NCBI RefSeq assembly: GCF_016865525.2
Contig: NZ_CP075169.1
Coordinates: 1,550,337-1,614,336 of the forward strand
DNA: 64,000 bases
Source of the DNA: Sodalis ligni
Lineage (GTDB): Bacteria; Pseudomonadota; Gammaproteobacteria; Enterobacterales; Enterobacteriaceae
Direction: 5' to 3'
Below are positions 20,213 to 31,562 of this stretch, piece by piece. Within the stretch, counting starts at the first letter, position 1. The number at the start of each line of letters is the position of its first letter. The notes beneath the pieces are model-generated. The model saw nothing but the letters and a program-made list of their open reading frames with translations, was not told the DNA's origin and did no database searches. The position numbers and the translations under genes are program-made.

Positions 20213-22795
20213 TTAACCTACAACCAGGTTAAGCAATTTGCCCGGTACATAAATGACTTTACGTACCTGGACCCCTTCAAGATATTTTGCCACCAGATGT
20301 TCCTGGGCGGCGCGTTCACGTACCAATGCCTCGTCGGCATCGGCGGGCACGGTAATTCTGCCGCGCAGTTTACCATTGACCTGAATCACCACCAGTTTGG
20401 CATCTTCCACCATGGCGCTGTCATCGGCAACCGGCCAGGGCGCGTTGTCGATATCCCCTTCGCCCCCCAGTTCCCGCCACAGGACGAAACTGGTGTGGGG
20501 GGTAAAGGGATAAAGCATGCGCACCACCGTCAGCAGCGCTTCCCGCAGCAGCGCGCGATCCTGCCCGCTGTCCTGCGGTAACCGCGCCAGCTTGTTCATC
20601 AGTTCCATAATGGCGGCGATGGCGGTGTTGAAGGTTTGACGCCGGCCGATATCATCGGTCACCTTGGCAATGGTCTTATGCAGATCGCGGCGCAGCTCTT
20701 TTTGCAGGTCGGTAAGGGCGCTCACGTCCAACGGCTCCGCGGGCCCCGCCGCCGCATGATCATAAACCAGTTTCCATACGCGTTTGAGAAAACGGTTGGC
20801 GCCTTCAACGCCGGACTCCTGCCACTCCAGCGTCATTTCCGCCGGCGAGGCGAACATCATGAACAGGCGAACGGTATCGGCGCCGTATTTTTCCACCATG
20901 ACCTGCGGATCGATGCCGTTGTTTTTCGATTTGGACATCTTGCTCATGCCGGCATAAACCAGCTCGCGGCCCTCGGGGTCGACGGCTTTGACGATACGGC
21001 CTTTTTCATCCCGATCCACCGTCACATCCACCGGCGAGACCCAGACGCGTTCGCCGCCGGCGCCGGTATAATAAAACGCGTCCGCCAGCACCATGCCCTG
21101 GCACAACAGGCGCTTGGCGGGTTCATCGGAATTCACCAGCCCGGCGTCGCGCAGCAATTTATGATAGAAGCGGAAGTACATCAAATGCATGATGGCATGT
21201 TCGATGCCTCCTATATACTGATCCACCGGCAGCCAGTAATTGGCGGCGGCGGGGTCCAGCATACCGGTGTCAAAGTGCGGGCAGGTATAGCGGGCATAAT
21301 ACCAGGATGACTCCATAAAGGTGTCGAAGGTATCGGTTTCACGTAATGCCGGCCTGCCGTTCACGGTGGTTTTCGCCCACTGGGGGTCGGCCTTTATCGG
21401 GCTGGTGATGCCGTCCATGATCACATCTTCCGGCAGCAGTACCGGCAATTGATCGTCCGGCGTCGGGATGACCGTGCCGTCTTCCAATGTGACCATCGGA
21501 ATCGGCGCGCCCCAATAGCGCTGCCGGGATACGCCCCAATCCCGCAGGCGATAATTCACCTTGCGCTCGCCTACGCCCAGCGCCACCAGCTTATCGGCGA
21601 TGGCATTGAACGCGGCGGCGTAATCAAGGCCGTCGAATTCGCCGGAGTTGAACAGCACGCCTTTTTCCGTCATGGCCTGCGCCACGAGATCCGGTTCGCT
21701 GCCGTCCGCCGCCAGGATCACCGGTTTGATGGACAGCCCGTATTTGGTGGCGAATTCCCAGTCGCGCTGGTCATGGCCCGGCACCGCCATCACCGCGCCC
21801 GTACCGTAGTCCATCAGCACGAAATTGGCGACCCAAATAGGTACCCGCTCGCCGTTTAACGGATGAATGGCGAACAGGCCGGTTTCCATGCCTTTTTTCT
21901 CCATGGTGGCCATGTCGGCTTCCGCCACCTTGGTATTACGGCATTCGGCGATAAAATCCGCCAGGGCCGGATTGGCGGCGGCGGCCTGCAGCGACAGCGG
22001 GTGGCCGGCGGCGATGGCGACATAGGTAACACCCATGAACGTATCGGGACGGGTGGTATACACCGACAGCTTTTCGCCGCCGTCCTCGACGTCAAAACGG
22101 ATTTCAACCCCCTCGGAGCGGCCGATCCAGTTGCGCTGCATGGTTTTCACCTGCTCAGGCCAGCTCTCCAGCTTGTCCAGGTCATAAAGCAGCTGGTCCG
22201 CGTAAGCGGTGATTTTTACGAACCATTGCGGAATCTCTTTGCGTTCCACCTTGGTATCGCAGCGCCAGCAACAGCCGTCGATAACCTGTTCGTTGGCCAG
22301 TACCGTCTGGTCGTGGGGGCACCAGTTCACCGCGGAGGTCTTTTTATAGACCAGCCCTTTTTCATACAGCCGGGCGAAGAACCACTGTTCCCAACGATAA
22401 TATTCCGGACGGCAGGTAGTGACCTCGCGGTCCCAGTCATAACCGAATCCCAGCAGTTTAAGCTGGGTTTTCATATAATCGATATTGGCATAGGTCCAGG
22501 GCGCCGGCGCGGTATTGTTTTTCACCGCCGCGCCTTCCGCCGGCAGACCGAAAGCATCCCAGCCGATGGGCTGAAGCACGTTTTTGCCCAGCATGCGCTG
22601 ATAGCGAGAAATGACGTCCCCGATGGTGTAATTGCGCACATGGCCCATATGCAGGCGGCCGGAAGGATAGGGCAGCATGGACAGGCAATAGTATTTTTGC
22701 TTGCTGCTATCCTCTGTGACTTTGAAGGTGTTGTGATCATGCCAGTGACGCTGGACGTGGGGTTCGATTTCTTCCGGGCGATATTGCTCTTGCAT
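20213..22795 (-). CDS. leuS: Leucyl-tRNA synthetase
   Basis: Class I synthetase that charges tRNA-Leu. The 860-residue length equals E. coli LeuRS. HIGH-type motif ([15 protein letters not shown], about 42-56), zinc-binding CWRC, the editing domain with [14 protein letters not shown], and KMSKS ([10 protein letters not shown], about 620) are all present, as is the C-terminal anticodon-arm domain ending in LLNLVVG. It heads the leuS-lptE-holA-nadD operon and is divergent from ybeL. Confidence 0.97.
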   Translation of the reverse strand: MQEQYRPEEIEPHVQRHWHDHNTFKVTEDSSKQKYYCLSMLPYPSGRLHMGHVRNYTIGDVISRYQRMLGKNVLQPIGWDAFGLPAEGAAVKNNTAPAPWTYANIDYMKTQLKLLGFGYDWDREVTTCRPEYYRWEQWFFARLYEKGLVYKKTSAVNWCPHDQTVLANEQVIDGCCWRCDTKVERKEIPQWFVKITAYADQLLYDLDKLESWPEQVKTMQRNWIGRSEGVEIRFDVEDGGEKLSVYTTRPDTFMGVTYVAIAAGHPLSLQAAAANPALADFIAECRNTKVAEADMATMEKKGMETGLFAIHPLNGERVPIWVANFVLMDYGTGAVMAVPGHDQRDWEFATKYGLSIKPVILAADGSEPDLVAQAMTEKGVLFNSGEFDGLDYAAAFNAIADKLVALGVGERKVNYRLRDWGVSRQRYWGAPIPMVTLEDGTVIPTPDDQLPVLLPEDVIMDGITSPIKADPQWAKTTVNGRPALRETDTFDTFMESSWYYARYTCPHFDTGMLDPAAANYWLPVDQYIGGIEHAIMHLMYFRFYHKLLRDAGLVNSDEPAKRLLCQGMVLADAFYYTGAGGERVWVSPVDVTVDRDEKGRIVKAVDPEGRELVYAGMSKMSKSKNNGIDPQVMVEKYGADTVRLFMMFASPAEMTLEWQESGVEGANRFLKRVWKLVYDHAAAGPAEPLDVSALTDLQKELRRDLHKTIAKVTDDIGRRQTFNTAIAAIMELMNKLARLPQDSGQDRALLREALLTVVRMLYPFTPHTSFVLWRELGGEGDIDNAPWPVADDSAMVEDAKLVVIQVNGKLRGRITVPADADEALVRERAAQEHLVAKYLEGVQVRKVIYVPGKLLNLVVG

Positions 22796-23082
22796 GGCAG
22801 CCAGTGGTCCTATAGTGAAATACAGCTACGCCCGTATTTTTTATCGGACGTTCTTAACCAAAGATCCGCATAGCATAGCTGATAAGCAACAGTGGCAACA
22901 ACACCCGCCGCAGCCCAGAGGCGTATTTCTGCCACAATAGGTGTCATTGGAGCAAAATATTTCCCTGCCGCCGGCTTTATGCCGGATGAGTTTGCCGCCA
23001 TGAGCTAGAATTATCGGCACAATACCTATTCCGGTTCGGCCAGCGGAGCATGACAGACCGGATTGGCTGAGACGAGGAGTTA

Positions 23083-23562
23083 ATGATGGATAACGTTGCG
23101 CTATATTACCGGGAATTACTGGCCTCCCTTAGTCACCAACTGGAGCAGGGCGAACGGGATATTGATGCCTTGGTGGCGGATGGCCACCGGCGGCTTATCG
23201 CTGCGGGGGATCTGACCCCCGCCGAAGTGGATAGTCTGACCCGGGCGGTACGCCGCGACCTGGAAGAGTTTGCCCGCAGCTATGATGAAAGCCGCGCGGA
23301 AAACACCGATAGCGTTTTTACCCGGGTAATAAAAGAGAGCCTGTGGCAGGAGCTGGCGGATATCACCGATAAGACCCAGCTTGAGTGGCAGGAAATCTTT
23401 AAGGATGTATCACATCACGGCGTCTATACCAGCGGCGAGGTAGTGGGGCTGGGCAATCTGGTGTGCGAGCGGTGCCATCACACCCTGCCGGTTTACACGC
23501 CGGAAGTGCTGCCGCTGTGTCCGGAGTGCGGTTTTGATCAGTTTCAGCGGCGGCCGTTCTAA
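23083..23562 (+). CDS. ybeL: YbeL, zinc-ribbon DUF1451 protein
   Basis: A 159-residue conserved protein of unknown function, in the E. coli position (divergent from leuS). The first two thirds are helical and charged (LASLSHQLEQGERDIDALVADGHRRL). The C-terminus is a zinc ribbon with two CxxC pairs: CERCH and CPECG. ACGAGGAG lies just before two adjacent ATG codons (23083 and 23086); either may be used. The family ending FQRRPF is present. Confidence 0.92.
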   Translation: MMDNVALYYRELLASLSHQLEQGERDIDALVADGHRRLIAAGDLTPAEVDSLTRAVRRDLEEFARSYDESRAENTDSVFTRVIKESLWQELADITDKTQLEWQEIFKDVSHHGVYTSGEVVGLGNLVCERCHHTLPVYTPEVLPLCPECGFDQFQRRPF

Positions 23563-23698
23563 GGGGTTAAGAGAGGGCGTGCCGCGCAGGGCTTCATTGA
23601 CCTGTCCGCGGCAAAATCACTGCAAGGTTAATTAGCCATTAAGATAATGTAATGTAAAATTTCTTATCAAGACCAATGGGAATTAATCGGAGAACACA

Positions 23699-24647
23699 AT
23701 GTACTCAAGCAGTAATTTTACCCCACGCTCCTACGTTCCAATACCGCCGGTTAAACAGGTCAGCATCCCCGAAAATATACCTGTCGCACGTTTAGGCGGT
23801 GCCGGAAATAATAATTTATCGCCTGTCCCTGACTTCGCCAAGGATGAATACGAACCGTCTTGCGGTCCGACTTTTGATCTGGGAAAAATCAAGGAATGCC
23901 TGACTCTCAACATGCCATTCAATGCGGTGGTCTGGAGTTATGGAATTAAAATAGAAACCCTCGATTGCCAATTCCTGCAAATGATAGCCGGCAAATCTTC
24001 GGCGCAAGACGTTACGCTGAAGGGTAAATCTTATCTTACCGTCGCCAGGAATTTCGGATTAAAAGGAGAGATGATGATTTTGTGAAGCTGCAAATGATAG
24101 CCGTCAACAGTGAAGGTGAACCAAGCATCCGCCAGGGTGAGTCGTGGCAATCCATTGCCGCGAGATTAGAGTTGAAACCGGGGAAAAGGCGTTCGATAAG
24201 CTGCAAATGCTGGCTTTTGAAATCAAGGCTGAGCCACGCGTCCGCAAGGGGGAATCGTGGCACTCCGTCGCAAATGAGTTTGCTTTTACCCCTCAAGGCG
24301 AAGCCTATGGCAAATTGCAAAAATTAGCATTGGACATCGTGGCTAAGGAACCCATATTCAATAATCAACGCTTCCCCATGGTTGCGGAAAAACGGGGTAT
24401 CAAGAGGGGCGATCCTGCTTATGTCCATTTGCTCGATATGGCTCGCCATAAAATCATACGGCAGGTTATGAAAGGCAATGATTGTGATCGGATCGATTAT
24501 TCGAGTCACTGCGCCGCAATGTTATTTGAACTTGATGTAGAAGAGTACGACATACCTCAAGAAGAATTTTTAAAAACGAAGCAGAGGTATATTGATTTGC
24601 ACCGAAAACATATTGAAGCTTTAATGGTAATGAGAAAGGAAGAATGA
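23699..24647 (+). pseudogene. Unknown 38-residue-repeat protein, two frameshifts
   Basis: No recognised family. Three frames together give about 316 residues: a Ser/Pro-rich, probably disordered N-terminus (1-55), a linker, tandem 38-residue repeats, and a charged helical C-terminus ending MVMRKEE. The repeat consensus is roughly (W/Y)xSVAxxFxLKxGExAxxKLQMLA...AEPxxRKGES. Frames join if one G is added near 24070 (...KGE then DDFVKLQ) and one G in the run 24180-24183 (LKPG then EKAF). With these corrections three consecutive repeats become exactly 38 residues, which supports the reconstruction. AATCGGAGAACACA precedes the ATG. Base composition is AT-richer than the flanking genes, suggesting acquisition. 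It occupies the slot of E. coli ybeQ-rihA. A disordered N-terminus plus helical repeats could fit a secreted or scaffold protein, but nothing proves it. Confidence 0.7.
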
Positions 24648-24869
24648 ATTAAGCGTCGGGTCCACGTAATTTTTATCCTGGCCGGCCACTTCTTTCCCCG
24701 TTTCCGACAATAGCGATTTGATATATTTCGAACCGTTATGAAACCCTTAAGTTTGTCATAGCATTAATCCAGCCTATTCAGGATTCCAGCGCCCAGATAT
24801 TTTTTACCGTGGGTGCGATAAATGTTATCGGTCGAACTTCCCTGTTCGACCGTCTATCCTGGGCCGGTA

Positions 24870-25595
24870 TCAGTGAAGGATTTTCGCCAGGAAATCCCGG
24901 GCGCGATCGGTTTGCGGATGCTGGAAGAACGCCTCTTTATGCGTGTCTTCCACTATCCGGCCTTCATCCATGAAAATCACCCGGTTGGCCACTTTGCGCG
25001 CGAAGCCCATTTCATGGGTGACCACCATCATGGTCATGCCATCGTGGGCCAGCTCCACCATGACATCCAGCACTTCGTTTATCATCTCCGGATCCAGCGC
25101 CGAGGTCGGTTCATCAAACAGCATCGCCACCGGGTCCATGCAGAGCGCGCGGGCAATGGCCACCCGCTGTTGCTGGCCGCCGGACAGCTGGCCGGGATAT
25201 TTATCGGCCTGTACGGACAGGCCGACGCGCTCCAGCAATTTCAGCCCTTTTTCCCGCGCGGCGTCTTTATTGCGCTTGAGCACTTTTATTTGCGCCAAGG
25301 TCAGGTTTTCGATAATGGAGAGATGGGGAAACAGCTCAAAATGCTGGAATACCATGCCCACTTTGGCGCGTAATTGCGCCAGATTGGTATGGCGGTCATT
25401 CACCACGATATCATTGACCTGGATTTTTCCCTGCTGGATGGGCTCGAGGCCGTTGACGGTTTTAATCAAGGTGGATTTGCCCGAACCCGAAGGACCGCAA
25501 ACCACCACGACCTCGCCGGTTTGCACTTCGGTTGAACAGTCGGTCAGAACCTGAAAGTGACCATACCATTTTGAAATATTTTTCAGGGAAATCAT
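24870..25595 (-). CDS. gltL: Glutamate/aspartate ABC transporter ATPase GltL
   Basis: ATP-binding subunit of the GltIJKL importer. The 241-residue protein (start [12 protein letters not shown]) has Walker [10 protein letters not shown], signature LSGGQQQR, Walker B AMLFDEP and the His switch VVTHEMG. The start at 25595 overlaps the gltK stop in an ATGA junction; the longer upstream reading is read-through of gltK in another frame. Sequence is nearly identical in pattern to E. coli GltL. Confidence 0.96.
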   Translation of the reverse strand: MISLKNISKWYGHFQVLTDCSTEVQTGEVVVVCGPSGSGKSTLIKTVNGLEPIQQGKIQVNDIVVNDRHTNLAQLRAKVGMVFQHFELFPHLSIIENLTLAQIKVLKRNKDAAREKGLKLLERVGLSVQADKYPGQLSGGQQQRVAIARALCMDPVAMLFDEPTSALDPEMINEVLDVMVELAHDGMTMMVVTHEMGFARKVANRVIFMDEGRIVEDTHKEAFFQHPQTDRARDFLAKILH

Positions 25596-26272
25596 CAAAC
25601 CGTCCTTTTCTTCAGATAATTCACCAGCAGAGAAGCGCTCAGGCTGATGACAAAATAAACCGCCCCGGCAAACAGTATCATTTCCACCTGGGTGCCGTCG
25701 CGCTCGCCCACCGACGTCGCGGTGCGAAAAAAGTCCGCCAGGCTTAACACGTAAACCAGCGAGGTATCCTGGAACAGCACGATACCCTGAGTCAGCAGCA
25801 GCGGCACCATGGCCCGGAACGCCTGGGGCAGTATCACCAACTGCATCGATTGCCAATGGGTCATGCCCAGCGCCAGCGCGGCGGAGCCCTGTCCGCGGGC
25901 GACGCTGATGATGCCGGCGCGGATAATTTCGGAATAATAGGCGGCTTCAAACAGGGAAAACGCCACCATGGCCGAAATCAGCCGGATATCGGTTTTCGGC
26001 GACAGTCCCATGACTCTTTGCAGGAAGCTGGGCACCACCAGGTAAAACCACAGCAGCACCATCAGCAAGGGCACGGAACGGAACAGGTTAACGTAAATCT
26101 TCGCCAGCCAGCTTATGGGCTTGAACGGCGACAGGCGCATGACCGCCAGGATGGTGCCCCAGACAATGCCGACCACAACCGCGGTAACGGTGATCTTCAG
26201 CGTTATCGCCATACCCTGCAGCATATAGGGCAAACTGGGAACAACGGAACTCCAGTCAAATTGATACATCAT
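25595..26272 (-). CDS. gltK: Glutamate/aspartate ABC transporter permease GltK
   Basis: Inner-membrane permease of the polar amino-acid (HAAT) family, 225 residues, with about five membrane helices and the EAA loop ([29 protein letters not shown]) that contacts GltL. It overlaps gltJ by 4 bases upstream and gltL by 4 bases downstream, so the three proteins are translationally coupled. Confidence 0.95.
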   Translation of the reverse strand: MMYQFDWSSVVPSLPYMLQGMAITLKITVTAVVVGIVWGTILAVMRLSPFKPISWLAKIYVNLFRSVPLLMVLLWFYLVVPSFLQRVMGLSPKTDIRLISAMVAFSLFEAAYYSEIIRAGIISVARGQGSAALALGMTHWQSMQLVILPQAFRAMVPLLLTQGIVLFQDTSLVYVLSLADFFRTATSVGERDGTQVEMILFAGAVYFVISLSASLLVNYLKKRTV

Positions 26273-27009
26273 TTACCTCCTATATGGCCGGGCAAACGCA
26301 CTTTTTTCTCAAGGAGATACATGGCAAACATAATAACCGCGTTAATGATCAGATAGCCCACCGTAATGGCGGTGAAGGATTCATAGGCATGGGCGGAATA
26401 ATCCAGCAGTTTGCCGGCCTGCGCCGCCATTTCCACCAGGCCGATGGTGGAGGCCACCGCGGAGTTTTTTACCAGATTCAGCATTTCCGACGTCATGGGC
26501 GGCAGGATGACCCGATAGGCGCTGGGCAGCAACACATAGCGGTAGGTCTGGCTCAGGGTCAGTCCCATGGCCAGCCCGGCGGCCCGCTGGCCCGACGGCA
26601 GGGACTGGATGCCGGAGCGCACCTGCTCGCAAATGCGGGCGGCGGTAAACAGTCCCAGGCAAACCATTGACGAGACGAAAAATTGTATATTCGGATTGAG
26701 CTCTGATTTGAACCACATGCCGATATTCGCCGGCAATAATTCCGGCACCACCAGATACCAGATAAAAAATTGCACGATCAGGGGCACATTGCGGAAAAGC
26801 TCCACATAACAGGTGCCCAAGGCGGAAAGGAAACGGTTTGGCACGGTGCGAAGGATGCCGAACAGCGATCCCACCAGCAATGCGATAATCCAGGCGCAAA
26901 AAGAGACCGCGACGGTCATTTTAAATCCCGACCATAACCAGCCGAGATACGTGGTGTTGCCAAATGGAGCGGCCTCAAAAAAAATGCCCCAGTCCCAATT
27001 TATAGACAT
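26269..27009 (-). CDS. gltJ: Glutamate/aspartate ABC transporter permease GltJ
   Basis: Second permease of the importer, 246 residues, starting [21 protein letters not shown] as in E. coli GltJ. The EAA loop is [24 protein letters not shown]. It lies 150 bases after gltI behind a terminator-like hairpin (27022-27045), which should lower permease expression relative to the binding protein. Confidence 0.95.
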   Translation of the reverse strand: MSINWDWGIFFEAAPFGNTTYLGWLWSGFKMTVAVSFCAWIIALLVGSLFGILRTVPNRFLSALGTCYVELFRNVPLIVQFFIWYLVVPELLPANIGMWFKSELNPNIQFFVSSMVCLGLFTAARICEQVRSGIQSLPSGQRAAGLAMGLTLSQTYRYVLLPSAYRVILPPMTSEMLNLVKNSAVASTIGLVEMAAQAGKLLDYSAHAYESFTAITVGYLIINAVIMFAMYLLEKKVRLPGHIGGK

Positions 27010-27021
27010 AAAAAACTCCGG

Positions 27022-27045
27022 GAAAAAAGGGTAGCATCGCTACCC
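27022..27045 (-). terminator. Attenuating terminator between gltI and gltJ
   Basis: On the minus strand GGGTAGC-GAT-GCTACCC is a perfect 7-bp stem followed by six Ts, ending 13 bases before the gltJ start. Its place inside the operon suggests partial termination. Confidence 0.75.
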
Positions 27046-27128
27046 TGAAGATTGATGAAGACCACCATGTCCATACCGCGGGGAACGTCCGCGGCATGTC
27101 TGTCTGTCCGGGACCTCAAGCAATCGAG

Positions 27129-27150
27129 AGGACGGGGAGTCGCCCGTCCT
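27129..27150 (-). repeat. Stem-loop after gltI stop
   Basis: AGGACGGG and CCCGTCCT form an 8-bp stem with a six-base loop, 12 bases behind the gltI stop codon and without a T-run. It probably protects the abundant gltI message from 3' decay. Confidence 0.6.
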
Positions 27151-27161
27151 TATAGTCGTTA

Positions 27162-28058
27162 TTAGTTTACGGCTTTATCGTTAGGGGTTTTAAAGAGCTG
27201 CTTGACGTCATCGGACATCTCGAAATTCATATTCATGTTCTTCGGCGGAATGGGCTGTTTAAACCAGGTATCATACCATTTCGCCGCTTGGCCGGAGGTT
27301 TGGATGGAAACAATGGTGTCGTCCATCAGCTTCTTGAACTGCGTGTCGCCTTTACGCAGCATACAGCCATAGGCTTCTTTTGATTGCGGGGTGCCGATGA
27401 TGTCCCACTGTGACGGGTTTTTGGATTTGGCGCGTTCGCCGGCCAGCAGGGCATCGTCCAGCATAAAGGCCTGCGCCCGTCCGGTTTCCAGCGTACGGAA
27501 CGAGTCGCCGTGATCTTTGGTGGCGATGATGCGCATATTCATATGCTTTTCGTCGTTCAGTTTATTGATCAGCACTTCGGACGTAGTGCCGGCGGTCACC
27601 ACGACGGTTTTGCCGGCCAGGTCGGAGAAGTCTTTGATGTCACTTCCTTTTTTGACCGCCAGCCGGGTGCCGATGACAAACAGGGTATTGGAGAAATCCA
27701 CCTGTTTCTGGCGTTCAAGGTTATTAGTGGTGGAACTGCATTCAAAATCATAGGTGCCGTTTTGCAGCAACGGAATACGGTTTTGCGAACTGATAGGCAG
27801 GTACTTCACCTGGAGATTGGGCGCATCGATTTTTTTCTTAATGGCATCCACGATGGCGTCGGAGTAATTCTGGGAGTAGCCCACGACCTTTTGCTGGTTG
27901 TCGTAATAAGAAAAGGGTACCGAGGATTCGCGATGACCCACTACCACCACGCCGCTGTCTTTGATTTTTTTCAGTGTGCCGGTCAGGTCTTCAGCGTGGG
28001 CCATGCTCCCCGCCATACCTAATATCAATAATGATAAAGCCACTTTGCGCATTTGCAT
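27162..28058 (-). CDS. gltI: Glutamate/aspartate periplasmic binding protein GltI
   Basis: Solute-binding protein of the importer. The 298-residue protein has a signal peptide (cleavage probably after MAHA, about residue 22) and family blocks VVVGHRESSVPFSYYDN, VVTAGTTSEVL and YGCMLRKGDTQFKKLMDD. Two conserved Cys (in FECSS and YGCML) can form the periplasmic disulfide. It is the first gene of the gltIJKL operon. Confidence 0.96.
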   Translation of the reverse strand: MQMRKVALSLLILGMAGSMAHAEDLTGTLKKIKDSGVVVVGHRESSVPFSYYDNQQKVVGYSQNYSDAIVDAIKKKIDAPNLQVKYLPISSQNRIPLLQNGTYDFECSSTTNNLERQKQVDFSNTLFVIGTRLAVKKGSDIKDFSDLAGKTVVVTAGTTSEVLINKLNDEKHMNMRIIATKDHGDSFRTLETGRAQAFMLDDALLAGERAKSKNPSQWDIIGTPQSKEAYGCMLRKGDTQFKKLMDDTIVSIQTSGQAAKWYDTWFKQPIPPKNMNMNFEMSDDVKQLFKTPNDKAVN

Positions 28059-28412
28059 CTTCCAACTCCTTTGCTGTCATTACGGTGCTGGTGGAATAAG
28101 CAGCCCGTAATCATGAGTATCACGTTAAGCGCCTAATGCTTAGCGCGTAAAATCAAACGAAGCCTTATAAAAAGGAACTTTATTAAAAATAGTCGATTGT
28201 AAATTCTTTGAAATCAAAAAGTTTGAGTTTTGTGAGATTAAGCGCACCAAAATACGGCGTAAGGGGCGGATTCGCACAATAAAAGTGCATAAAATGCACC
28301 ATGGCGGCGCATTTCGGGCGGAATTCCCACAACAAAAAACAGATTTTAACGACCATCGCATGATTATGGAGCAATATCTATGCCAAGGTCATTAATTACA
28401 TGCTTATTATGT
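28059..28412. other. Promoter region of gltI
   Basis: About 350 bases without a gene, AT-rich near gltI. It contains the inverted repeat GTGCAT-AAA-ATGCAC at 28285-28299. I looked for a sigma-54 type -24/-12 promoter and did not find one. Confidence 0.4.
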
Positions 28413-28997
28413 TTAGTTGGCGTCAAGGGACGATAACGCCACGTGAGCTTTGAAAATGTCCATGGGCTTGGGGATCCGCGCCGGGTCGGGATGCTTTTCC
28501 GGGTTCCAGAGGTCGGCAAAACTGACGGCGCGGCCGCAATGGATAAAGGCTTCCTCAACGTCGATGCAAAGGATGCTTTTTGCCGGATGCCCGTTCAGCG
28601 GGAAGCGCCGGCACAGCGCCGGATCGACGGAGATGCGTGCCCGGCCGTTGACCCGGAACGTCTCCTGCCAGCCGGGAATGAGGAACAACATGCCCACGTA
28701 GGGGTTTTGCAGGAGGTTGTTCAGGCCGTCAAGGCGATTATTGCCGGCGCGGTCGGGCAAAAGCAGCGTCTTGTCATCCTCTACCTGAACGAAACCGGGT
28801 TCGCCGCCTTTGGGCGAGCAATCGATGCCATGGGTGCCGAGGGTACCGAGAACCATAAAGGGCGACAGGGCGATCAGGCGGCGGCCATAGTCATCAATAT
28901 GATTGATTTGCTTGAGGATTACCCCTTTGGCGGGCTGCGCATAGTGCTCGCGAAGCTGAGCGGCATCGGTTATCAGATAACGGGGATCGGGCGTCAT
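28413..28997 (-). CDS. Pyridoxamine 5'-phosphate oxidase-like flavoprotein
   Basis: A 194-residue protein of the PNPOx-like split-barrel family (MSMEG_1061-type subgroup), which usually binds FMN or F420-like cofactors; the substrate is unknown. Visible core strands are PFMVLGTLGTHGIDCSPKGGEPGFVQV, NRLDGLNNLLQNPYVGMLFLIPG and TFRVNGRARIS, followed by the conserved CIDVEEAFIHCGRA helix that in this family touches the flavin. The start at 28997 has AAAGAGAA upstream; a longer reading from 29075 lacks one. It is not part of the E. coli synteny here. Confidence 0.8.
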   Translation of the reverse strand: MTPDPRYLITDAAQLREHYAQPAKGVILKQINHIDDYGRRLIALSPFMVLGTLGTHGIDCSPKGGEPGFVQVEDDKTLLLPDRAGNNRLDGLNNLLQNPYVGMLFLIPGWQETFRVNGRARISVDPALCRRFPLNGHPAKSILCIDVEEAFIHCGRAVSFADLWNPEKHPDPARIPKPMDIFKAHVALSSLDAN

Positions 28998-29078
28998 GGC
29001 ATTCTCTTTGCTGAAAATAAAGGGAGGTGTTGCTGTCGAAAAGATAGCAGTAATGAGAATGATTAACAATGGCATGAA

Positions 29079-29098
29079 AGCGGGCTGGTTCGCCCGCT
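29079..29098 (-). terminator. Possible terminator after lnt
   Basis: AGCGGGC-GAACCA-GCCCGCT on the minus strand, 7-bp stem, followed only by TTTC. Weak. Confidence 0.5.
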
Positions 29099-29108
29099 GT
29101 TTGCTCTA

Positions 29109-30647
29109 TCAGAACCGTGGTTGCCGGCGGCGGCCGAATACCAGCGCGGCAAAGCCCAGCAGCAGGGTGGCTATCCACAGCGGCCAATCGCCGAAACGGG
29201 CGTAAGGGGTCATGCCGGTGGTGGGAGTTACCCTGGCGTTGAGTACGTCGCGGGTAAACTGAGGCAACTGCGCGTCGATTTTGCCGTCGGCGCCAATCAC
29301 CGCCGTTATGCCGTTATTGGTGCTGCGCAGCAGCGGACGGCCCAGCTCCAGGGAGCGCATACGCGCCATCTGGAAATGTTGCCACGGCCCGATGGAGTGG
29401 CCGAACCAGGCGTCATTGGAGATGGTGAGCAGGAAATCGGTATCGGGGCGGAAGTTATCCCTTACCTGGGAGCCGAGGACGATTTCGTAGCAAATGGCCG
29501 CCGTCAGCTTCATGCCGGCCACGCTGAGCTGCGGCTGGATATAATTGCCGCGGCTGAAAGACGACATCGGCAGATTGAAGAGCGGCGCCAGCGGACGCAG
29601 CAGCTTTTCAAACGGCACAAATTCGCCAAACGGCACCAGGTGGTGCTTAGAGTAACGATTCGGGCTCGGGTAATGGTAAGGGGTATTTTCCCCCAGCACC
29701 ACGATGCTGTTGTAATACTGATAGCCCGCCGGCGACGGACGGGAATCGATAATGCCGGTGATAAGGCTGCTGTGCTCGTCCCGCAGCAGCCCATCCAGCG
29801 TCAGCAGGAACCGGTTCTGATCCACTTCGTCATCCGGTATCGCCGATTCGGGCCAGATGATGATTTGCGCCTTTCCCAGAACCGGGCGGCTATGGTTCAG
29901 ATAAATATCCAGCGTCGGCCGTACCTGATCGGCGTCCCATTTCAGGGATTGAGCGATATTCCCCTGAACCATGGCCACGTTAATCGATCGCGCATCGTCG
30001 GCGGTGTACCAGCGCAGGGTGCTCAGCGGCCAGGGCAGCAGCAGCAGCGCCAGTCCGCAAACCGCCGCCAATGGGCCGCGCAGCGCCAGGGCGGCCACCA
30101 GCAGCCCGCTGACGGCCATCAGCACGAACGTCAGGGACTCGACGCCGAACAGCGGCGCAAGGCCCTTGAGGGGGCCGTCGATTTGCGTATAGCCGAACTG
30201 CAGCCAGGGTAGGCCTGTCAGCACCCAGCCGCGCAGGAATTCCGTAATCTGCCAAAGCACCGGCGCGCCCAGCGCCAGCCGCCACAGGGACGTGGCAGGC
30301 CAGATGCGCGTCAGCAGGCCGCTGAACAGCATCGGGTAAAGCGCCAGATAGGCCGCCAATATCACCACCAGACCGACATTGACCGGCCCGGGCAGGCCGC
30401 CGAACTGGGCGATGCTGACATAAATCCAGTTCATGCCGCTGCCGAACAGGCCGAATCCCCAGATAAATCCCAGCCAGGCGGCCTGGCGGGGCGTGCGGTT
30501 TAAACCGACCGCCAACAGGCCGGCCAATGACAAGAGCGCAGCCGGCCAGAAATCATAGGGTGAAAAAGCCAGCGTGCCGCAGGCACCTGTTAACAGCGCC
30601 AGCAGCATGCGCAGCCACTGGCGTTCAAATCGCTCGGCGATAACCAT
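29109..30647 (-). CDS. lnt: Apolipoprotein N-acyltransferase Lnt
   Basis: Adds the third acyl chain to the N-terminal Cys of lipoproteins in the inner membrane, needed before Lol sorting. The 512-residue protein has about six N-terminal membrane helices and a nitrilase-like periplasmic domain with the catalytic triad Glu ([10 protein letters not shown]), Lys (in the [17 protein letters not shown] region) and Cys (AICYEI), plus a C-terminal helix. It follows ybeX by 7 bases. A weak stem-loop at 29079-29098 lies behind it. Confidence 0.96.
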   Translation of the reverse strand: MVIAERFERQWLRMLLALLTGACGTLAFSPYDFWPAALLSLAGLLAVGLNRTPRQAAWLGFIWGFGLFGSGMNWIYVSIAQFGGLPGPVNVGLVVILAAYLALYPMLFSGLLTRIWPATSLWRLALGAPVLWQITEFLRGWVLTGLPWLQFGYTQIDGPLKGLAPLFGVESLTFVLMAVSGLLVAALALRGPLAAVCGLALLLLPWPLSTLRWYTADDARSINVAMVQGNIAQSLKWDADQVRPTLDIYLNHSRPVLGKAQIIIWPESAIPDDEVDQNRFLLTLDGLLRDEHSSLITGIIDSRPSPAGYQYYNSIVVLGENTPYHYPSPNRYSKHHLVPFGEFVPFEKLLRPLAPLFNLPMSSFSRGNYIQPQLSVAGMKLTAAICYEIVLGSQVRDNFRPDTDFLLTISNDAWFGHSIGPWQHFQMARMRSLELGRPLLRSTNNGITAVIGADGKIDAQLPQFTRDVLNARVTPTTGMTPYARFGDWPLWIATLLLGFAALVFGRRRQPRF

Positions 30648-30654
30648 GTAAAAA

Positions 30655-31533
30655 TTATTCTTCCATTATGGGTTGCGGTGAATCGTCGGGGATTTTGACA
30701 TGAACCTGGATGATTCGTCTACTGTCGGCCATGGCGACCTTGAACACGTAGTTGTCAATTTCAATGGTTTCGCCGCGGGCCGGCAAATGGCCGAACGCCT
30801 GCATCACCAGACCGCCGATGGTATCCACTTCCTCGTCGCTGAAATGGGTGCCGAACGCGTCGTTGAAATCTTCAATGGGGGTCAGGGCGCGAATGGTAAA
30901 GGTATGGCGGTTAAGCTGGCGGATATCCCGATCTTCCTCATCGTCATATTCATCTTCGATCTCGCCGACTATCAGCTCCAGGATATCCTCGATGGTTACC
31001 AGGCCTGAGACGCCGCCGAACTCATCGATGACGATGGCCATGTGATAGCGCTGGGATCGAAACTCCTTGAGCATGCGATCGACCCTCTTGCTTTCCGGCA
31101 CCACCACCGCGGGACGCAATACTTTATCCATGCTGAAAGGCTGGGAATCGCTGAGCATAAAAGGCAGCAGATCCTTGGCCATCAGAATCCCCTCGATATG
31201 ATCCTTATCCTCGCTGATGACCGGAAAGCGGGAGTGGGCGGATTCGATAATGACATCGAGGCACTCTTCCAGCGACTGGTTGTTTTTCAGGGTGACAATC
31301 TGGGATCGGGGAATCATGATATCCCTGACGCGCTGTTCGGCGATGTCCATTACGCCTTCCAGCATATCGCGGGTATCGGGATCTATCAGTTCGTTTTGTT
31401 CCGAGTCGCGGATAAGCTCCAGCAAATCATTACGATTTTTGGGTTCACCATGGAACAGTTGATTAAGGATAAGGGTAAAAAAGCCTTTCTTGGGACTGGG
31501 GCTGTCATTGCTTTGCGAATGGTCGTCGCTCAT
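30655..31533 (-). CDS. ybeX: CorC/YbeX CBS-domain protein
   Basis: Cytoplasmic protein with two CBS domains (about 70-195; [22 protein letters not shown] and [24 protein letters not shown]) and a C-terminal CorC_HlyC domain (about 205-285). It has been linked to magnesium/cobalt efflux and, more recently, to ribosome metabolism together with YbeY. The 292-residue length equals E. coli YbeX. It lies in the ybeZ-ybeY-ybeX-lnt order. Confidence 0.95.
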   Translation of the reverse strand: MSDDHSQSNDSPSPKKGFFTLILNQLFHGEPKNRNDLLELIRDSEQNELIDPDTRDMLEGVMDIAEQRVRDIMIPRSQIVTLKNNQSLEECLDVIIESAHSRFPVISEDKDHIEGILMAKDLLPFMLSDSQPFSMDKVLRPAVVVPESKRVDRMLKEFRSQRYHMAIVIDEFGGVSGLVTIEDILELIVGEIEDEYDDEEDRDIRQLNRHTFTIRALTPIEDFNDAFGTHFSDEEVDTIGGLVMQAFGHLPARGETIEIDNYVFKVAMADSRRIIQVHVKIPDDSPQPIMEE

Positions 31534-31562
31534 GGCGTTTAGTTAATTTCACTCGTAGTGGG

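Noticed and set aside
21863..22873. 336-codon open frame antisense to leuS
   Set aside because: Fully covered by the conserved leuS gene.
28059..28412. Sigma-54/NtrC control of gltI
   Set aside because: The palindrome GTGCAT-AAA-ATGCAC has the wrong half-site order for NtrC, and no TGGCAC-N5-TTGC promoter was found.
29121..30212. 363-codon open frame antisense to lnt
   Set aside because: Low-complexity His/Gln/Arg-rich translation typical of a shadow frame.
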